Source: Candidatus Methanoplasma reticulitermitis
GTDB taxonomy: Archaea > Thermoplasmatota > Thermoplasmata > Methanomassiliicoccales > Methanomethylophilaceae
Direction: 5' to 3'
Assembly: GCA_031287135.1 (NCBI GenBank)
Contig: JAITTK010000081.1
Location: 1 to 8,654, forward strand
Length of the DNA stretch: 8,654 bases
Position numbers and translations under genes: made by a program. Positions 6,345 through 8,654 of this stretch are shown one piece after another. Within the stretch, counting starts at the first letter, position 1; each line of letters begins with the position of its first letter. A model generated the notes under the pieces. That model saw only the letters and a program-made list of their open reading frames with translations. It was not told the DNA's origin and did not search any database.

Positions 6345-7659
6345 ACTTCAAATCGATTTTCTCATGCAGATACCTTTTAGCATCCTTGCCGACATAGTCC
6401 TTAACGACCTGACCGTTCCCGATGAGGATGTACTTGTAAATCATAAGTCCTTCCATTCCGACGGGCCCTCTTGAATGTATCTTGTTGGTGCTTATACCGA
6501 CCTCGGCGCCTTTGCCGTACCTGAAACCGTCCGCGAACCTCGTAGATGCGTTTATGAACACATCGGCAGAGTCCACCGACCTGGCGAACTCCTTCTGCTT
6601 TACTCTGTTCTCGGTGATTATGGCATCCGTATGGTGCGACCCGTGTGTGTTTATGAATCCTATGGCCTCTTCAAGACCGTCGACGGCGGCAACTGAGATT
6701 ATGAGGTCGTTGTATTCAGTGTCCCAGTCCTCTTCTTTAGCATCGACGAACGGGACATCCTCCGGAACCATCGCCCCCGATCTCCTGTCCGCCCTTATCT
6801 CGACACCGTTCTCATGGTACAGTCTCGCCATCCTCGGCAGGAATTCCTCTGCGATCCTGTTATTGACGAGAAGGGTCTCGACCGCATTGCAGACCGCCGG
6901 GTACTGTATCTTCGAGTCCAAGCAGACCGCGAGAGCGAGATCCACATCGGCTTCGTCATCCACATATATGTGGCATATGCCGGCCGCGTGACCCAGAACA
7001 GGTATCTTGGTATTGTTCTGTATGTATTGGACGAACTGGTTGGACCCCCTCGGGATCAGCAGATCGATGTACTCGTGCATTCCGAGCATCTGCCCGATGT
7101 CCTCTCTTGTCTCCATGAGCACGAAAGCGTCTTTGGGCACGCCCGCGGCCGCGGCCGCTTCGGTCAATACGTCAAAGAGCGCCCTGTTTGAATTGGAGGC
7201 TTCGGAACCCCCTTTGAACGCGACACCGTTGCCGCTCTTGAGGCAAAGGGACAGAATCTGCGGGACCACGTCCGGACGGGATTCGAATATGACACCGATC
7301 ATACCTATTGGGCATTTTACCTGGTAGAGAACGAGATCATCATCAAGCTTGAGGGTCGATATGGTCTCACCGACCGGGTCGTCCAGTTTGATGACATCCC
7401 TTATCCCGGCTATCATCCCGGATATCTTCTCATCGTCCACTTTCAGTCTTTTCACGAGGGAATCGGACAGTTCGCCTTTCTTGGACATCTTCTCCGCATT
7501 CAAAACATCCTTGGCGTTGGCTTCCAGAACGGTCGTCCTGTTTTCATCCAGAGCATCGGCCATGGCTTTGAGTGCGCCGTTCTTCGTCTCCGTATCTATG
7601 GTAGCGAGGATAAGCGCGGCGGACTTGGCCTTCTTTATGTCGGAGATGAGCTGAGACAT
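6337..7659 (-). CDS. proA: Gamma-glutamyl phosphate reductase (glutamate-5-semialdehyde dehydrogenase)
   Basis: ProA reduces the ProB product with NADPH to glutamate-5-semialdehyde, which cyclises to pyrroline-5-carboxylate. The 440-residue length is normal for the aldehyde-dehydrogenase-fold ProA family. Visible signatures are PIGMIGVIFESRPDV (117-131), GNGVAFKGGSEASNSNRAL (143-161), the LIPRGSNQFV loop (201-210), and the catalytic cysteine C257 in YPAVCNAVETLLV. Also present are NASTRFADGFRYGKGAEVGIS (in two halves around 370-390) and HSRGPVGMEGL (395-405). The start at 7659 is supported by AAAGGTGT nine bases upstream. It is first in a two-gene operon with proB; that order is the reverse of the common bacterial proB-proA. 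The reaction product needs ProC, which is not in this window. Confidence 0.97.
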   Translation of the reverse strand: MSQLISDIKKAKSAALILATIDTETKNGALKAMADALDENRTTVLEANAKDVLNAEKMSKKGELSDSLVKRLKVDDEKISGMIAGIRDVIKLDDPVGETISTLKLDDDLVLYQVKCPIGMIGVIFESRPDVVPQILSLCLKSGNGVAFKGGSEASNSNRALFDVLTEAAAAAGVPKDAFVLMETREDIGQMLGMHEYIDLLIPRGSNQFVQYIQNNTKIPVLGHAAGICHIYVDDEADVDLALAVCLDSKIQYPAVCNAVETLLVNNRIAEEFLPRMARLYHENGVEIRADRRSGAMVPEDVPFVDAKEEDWDTEYNDLIISVAAVDGLEEAIGFINTHGSHHTDAIITENRVKQKEFARSVDSADVFINASTRFADGFRYGKGAEVGISTNKIHSRGPVGMEGLMIYKYILIGNGQVVKDYVGKDAKRYLHEKIDLKYE

Positions 7660-7668
7660 TGTATCGGT

Positions 7669-7676
7669 ACACCTTT
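7669..7676 (-). promoter_or_regulatory. Ribosome binding site of proA
   Basis: AAAGGTGT on the minus strand is complementary to the archaeal 16S rRNA 3' end and lies nine bases before the ATG at 7659. It selects this start codon and shows that the proA mRNA has a real leader. Confidence 0.6.
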
Positions 7677-7696
7677 ATGATATTCAGGTATTAAGA

Positions 7697-7714
7697 TATT
7701 TGATTTTTTTTAAC
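7697..7714 (-). promoter_or_regulatory. Possible promoter of the proA-proB operon
   Basis: An A-rich stretch on the minus strand (GTTAAAAAAAATCAAATA) is the best TATA candidate in the 133 bases between proA and the upstream helicase gene. A start about 26 bases downstream would give a leader of roughly 20 bases that includes the ribosome binding site. No repressor operator or riboswitch was recognised. Confidence 0.35.
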
Positions 7715-7792
7715 TCGTACCCGATATCCGAATTTTTGATCTCAGATAATTCTCATAACATATTTGGTGTGGCAATCGATGATGATCGTTAA

Positions 7793-8654
7793 TCATTTTT
7801 CATCCTGAGATGTAAGATATTCATACAGATCATGACGAACCGGAGTATCAAGATTCAATCGTATCATGAACTTTTTATCATCATGGTCAATAAATTCATC
7901 GAATCTCACCCTTCCCAGGAAATAGAACTCTTTGTTGCCTTCATCCTCTTTGTTCTTTCTCACAAAGAGGTAGAGTGCTATATTCAGTTTTTCAGAGTCC
8001 TTCAAGCGAAGCATGTTTTTACCATCTTTAGGGTCCGTGGATTTGGGAGCATCCAGGAAAACAGTCGGTGACAGGAAACGATCCTCATATCTCTGAGATT
8101 TGACAACATCCTCTCCTTTCTCATAATTAATGAAAATCGGAAAAGTTTTCGTCTTTTCGTCGTATTTGTAACCACCGATATTTAGCGCGTTAATGTCCTT
8201 TCCCCAATTCATAATTCTGCAAACATCGGTGTATGTGTATTTCTTGAAAAGTATCAGGTCTGTTCCAGGAAGGATGTGTTCTCCATTCTGATTTTTTTTC
8301 AGGTTGTTCTTTCCGAAGTCAATTATGTCCTGAACTGCGTCTTTAAACTCATGACGCTTGAGCATTTCTGAAAATTTATCAGAAGTCCTGTAATCAGTCC
8401 CGTTTTCGGAAATGATGTCGTCGTTGGAGATCTCTTTTTTGAAAAATTCACCTGTGAATAGATTGATCAACGTCGTTTCCTTATTGTAGTCCGGAGGTGT
8501 CCTCATCCTTTCTTTGTAGTCTCGCACCACACGTTCAGACCCGGAACATATTATCTCCAGCATATCTATCTCATCAGATCTTTTCCCCGAACATATGAAT
8601 TTGGAAAGATACTTTAAGATATTCAGTTCATTATTCGAGAACTTAACAGGATCT
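7793..8654 (-). CDS. DUF3427-domain protein, C-terminal part of a probable superfamily II helicase (5' end outside window)
   Basis: The frame stays open from the TGA at 7793 to the right edge. The 30 codons upstream of the ATG at 8563 contain no stop, so that ATG is probably internal, and 287 codons including the stop are visible. The block from about FKKYTYTDVCRIMNWG through NIGGYKYDEKT, PIFINYEKGED, YEDRFLSPTVFLD, LYLFVRKN and FYFLGRV matches the DUF3427 pattern. This domain normally closes large (about 1000-residue) DEAD/DEAH helicases that often also carry a phospholipase-D-like nuclease domain. Helicase motifs themselves are not in the window. Base composition differs from its neighbours: hand counts give 22/60 GC for 8341-8400 and 20/60 for 8101-8160, against 34/60 within proA (7201-7260), which suggests recent acquisition. 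Its role is unknown; DNA processing or defence is inference. Confidence 0.75.
   Translation of the reverse strand, partial: DPVKFSNNELNILKYLSKFICSGKRSDEIDMLEIICSGSERVVRDYKERMRTPPDYNKETTLINLFTGEFFKKEISNDDIISENGTDYRTSDKFSEMLKRHEFKDAVQDIIDFGKNNLKKNQNGEHILPGTDLILFKKYTYTDVCRIMNWGKDINALNIGGYKYDEKTKTFPIFINYEKGEDVVKSQRYEDRFLSPTVFLDAPKSTDPKDGKNMLRLKDSEKLNIALYLFVRKNKEDEGNKEFYFLGRVRFDEFIDHDDKKFMIRLNLDTPVRHDLYEYLTSQDEK

Noticed and set aside
5877..6380. Plus-strand frame of 167 codons over proB
   Set aside because: Shadow of proB, whose kinase motifs are unmistakable on the minus strand.
7138..7162. GC-rich repeated GCGGCC units
   Set aside because: They encode the alanine run of ProA (residues about 167-172) and need no further explanation.
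7776..7792. Short hairpin after the DUF3427 gene as terminator
   Set aside because: Only a four-base stem (CGAT/ATCG) and no T run on the minus strand follows.
8561..8563. ATG at 8563 as the true start of the DUF3427 protein
   Set aside because: The frame continues without a stop to the window edge, and DUF3427 normally forms the C-terminus of a much larger protein.

Overview
The window looks like a chromosomal piece of an archaeon. I see a Kae1-type universal tRNA-modification protein, a RecJ-like DHH exonuclease of the archaeal replication kind, TATA-like AT boxes upstream of several genes, AGGTG-type ribosome binding sites, and short or missing mRNA leaders. GC is moderate (one hand-counted proA line is 34/60) and most stops are TGA, with no TAG. 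Euryarchaeota of the Thermoplasmata/Methanomassiliicoccales type would fit, but that placement is inference. Nothing here is a phage structural gene, transposase, CRISPR array or rRNA.

Layout: (1) 2-901, plus strand, the C-terminal part of a RecJ/GAN-like DHH-DHHA1 nuclease, cut by the window edge. (2) 916-1896, minus, a complete stand-alone Kae1 (t6A synthesis), convergent with the RecJ-like gene and only 14 bases from it. (3) 1999-4706, minus, a compact three-gene cassette transcribed in the order Mrr-like PD-(D/E)XK nuclease with C-terminal zinc ribbons, NYN-domain (PIN-like) ribonuclease, then a coiled-coil protein of unknown function. The genes touch or overlap by one base (TGAATG, TGATG). 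This is the best candidate for an undescribed system. (4) 4819-4894, plus, tRNA-Val(GAC) with encoded CCA, followed by about 320 bases without a convincing protein gene but with TATA-like boxes and inverted repeats. (5) 5214-7659, minus, a proA-proB operon (proA first, 8-base overlap), the first two steps of proline synthesis from glutamate; proC is not in the window. (6) 7793-8654, minus, the C-terminal part of a DUF3427-containing protein, normally the tail of a large superfamily II helicase. It is clearly more AT-rich than its neighbours and runs off the right edge.

Together, conserved housekeeping genes (RecJ-like, Kae1, tRNA-Val, ProBA) alternate with two accessory blocks: the dual-nuclease cassette and the AT-rich helicase. 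Both accessory blocks have protein families frequently found in restriction or defence settings, but no defence function can be shown from this sequence alone.
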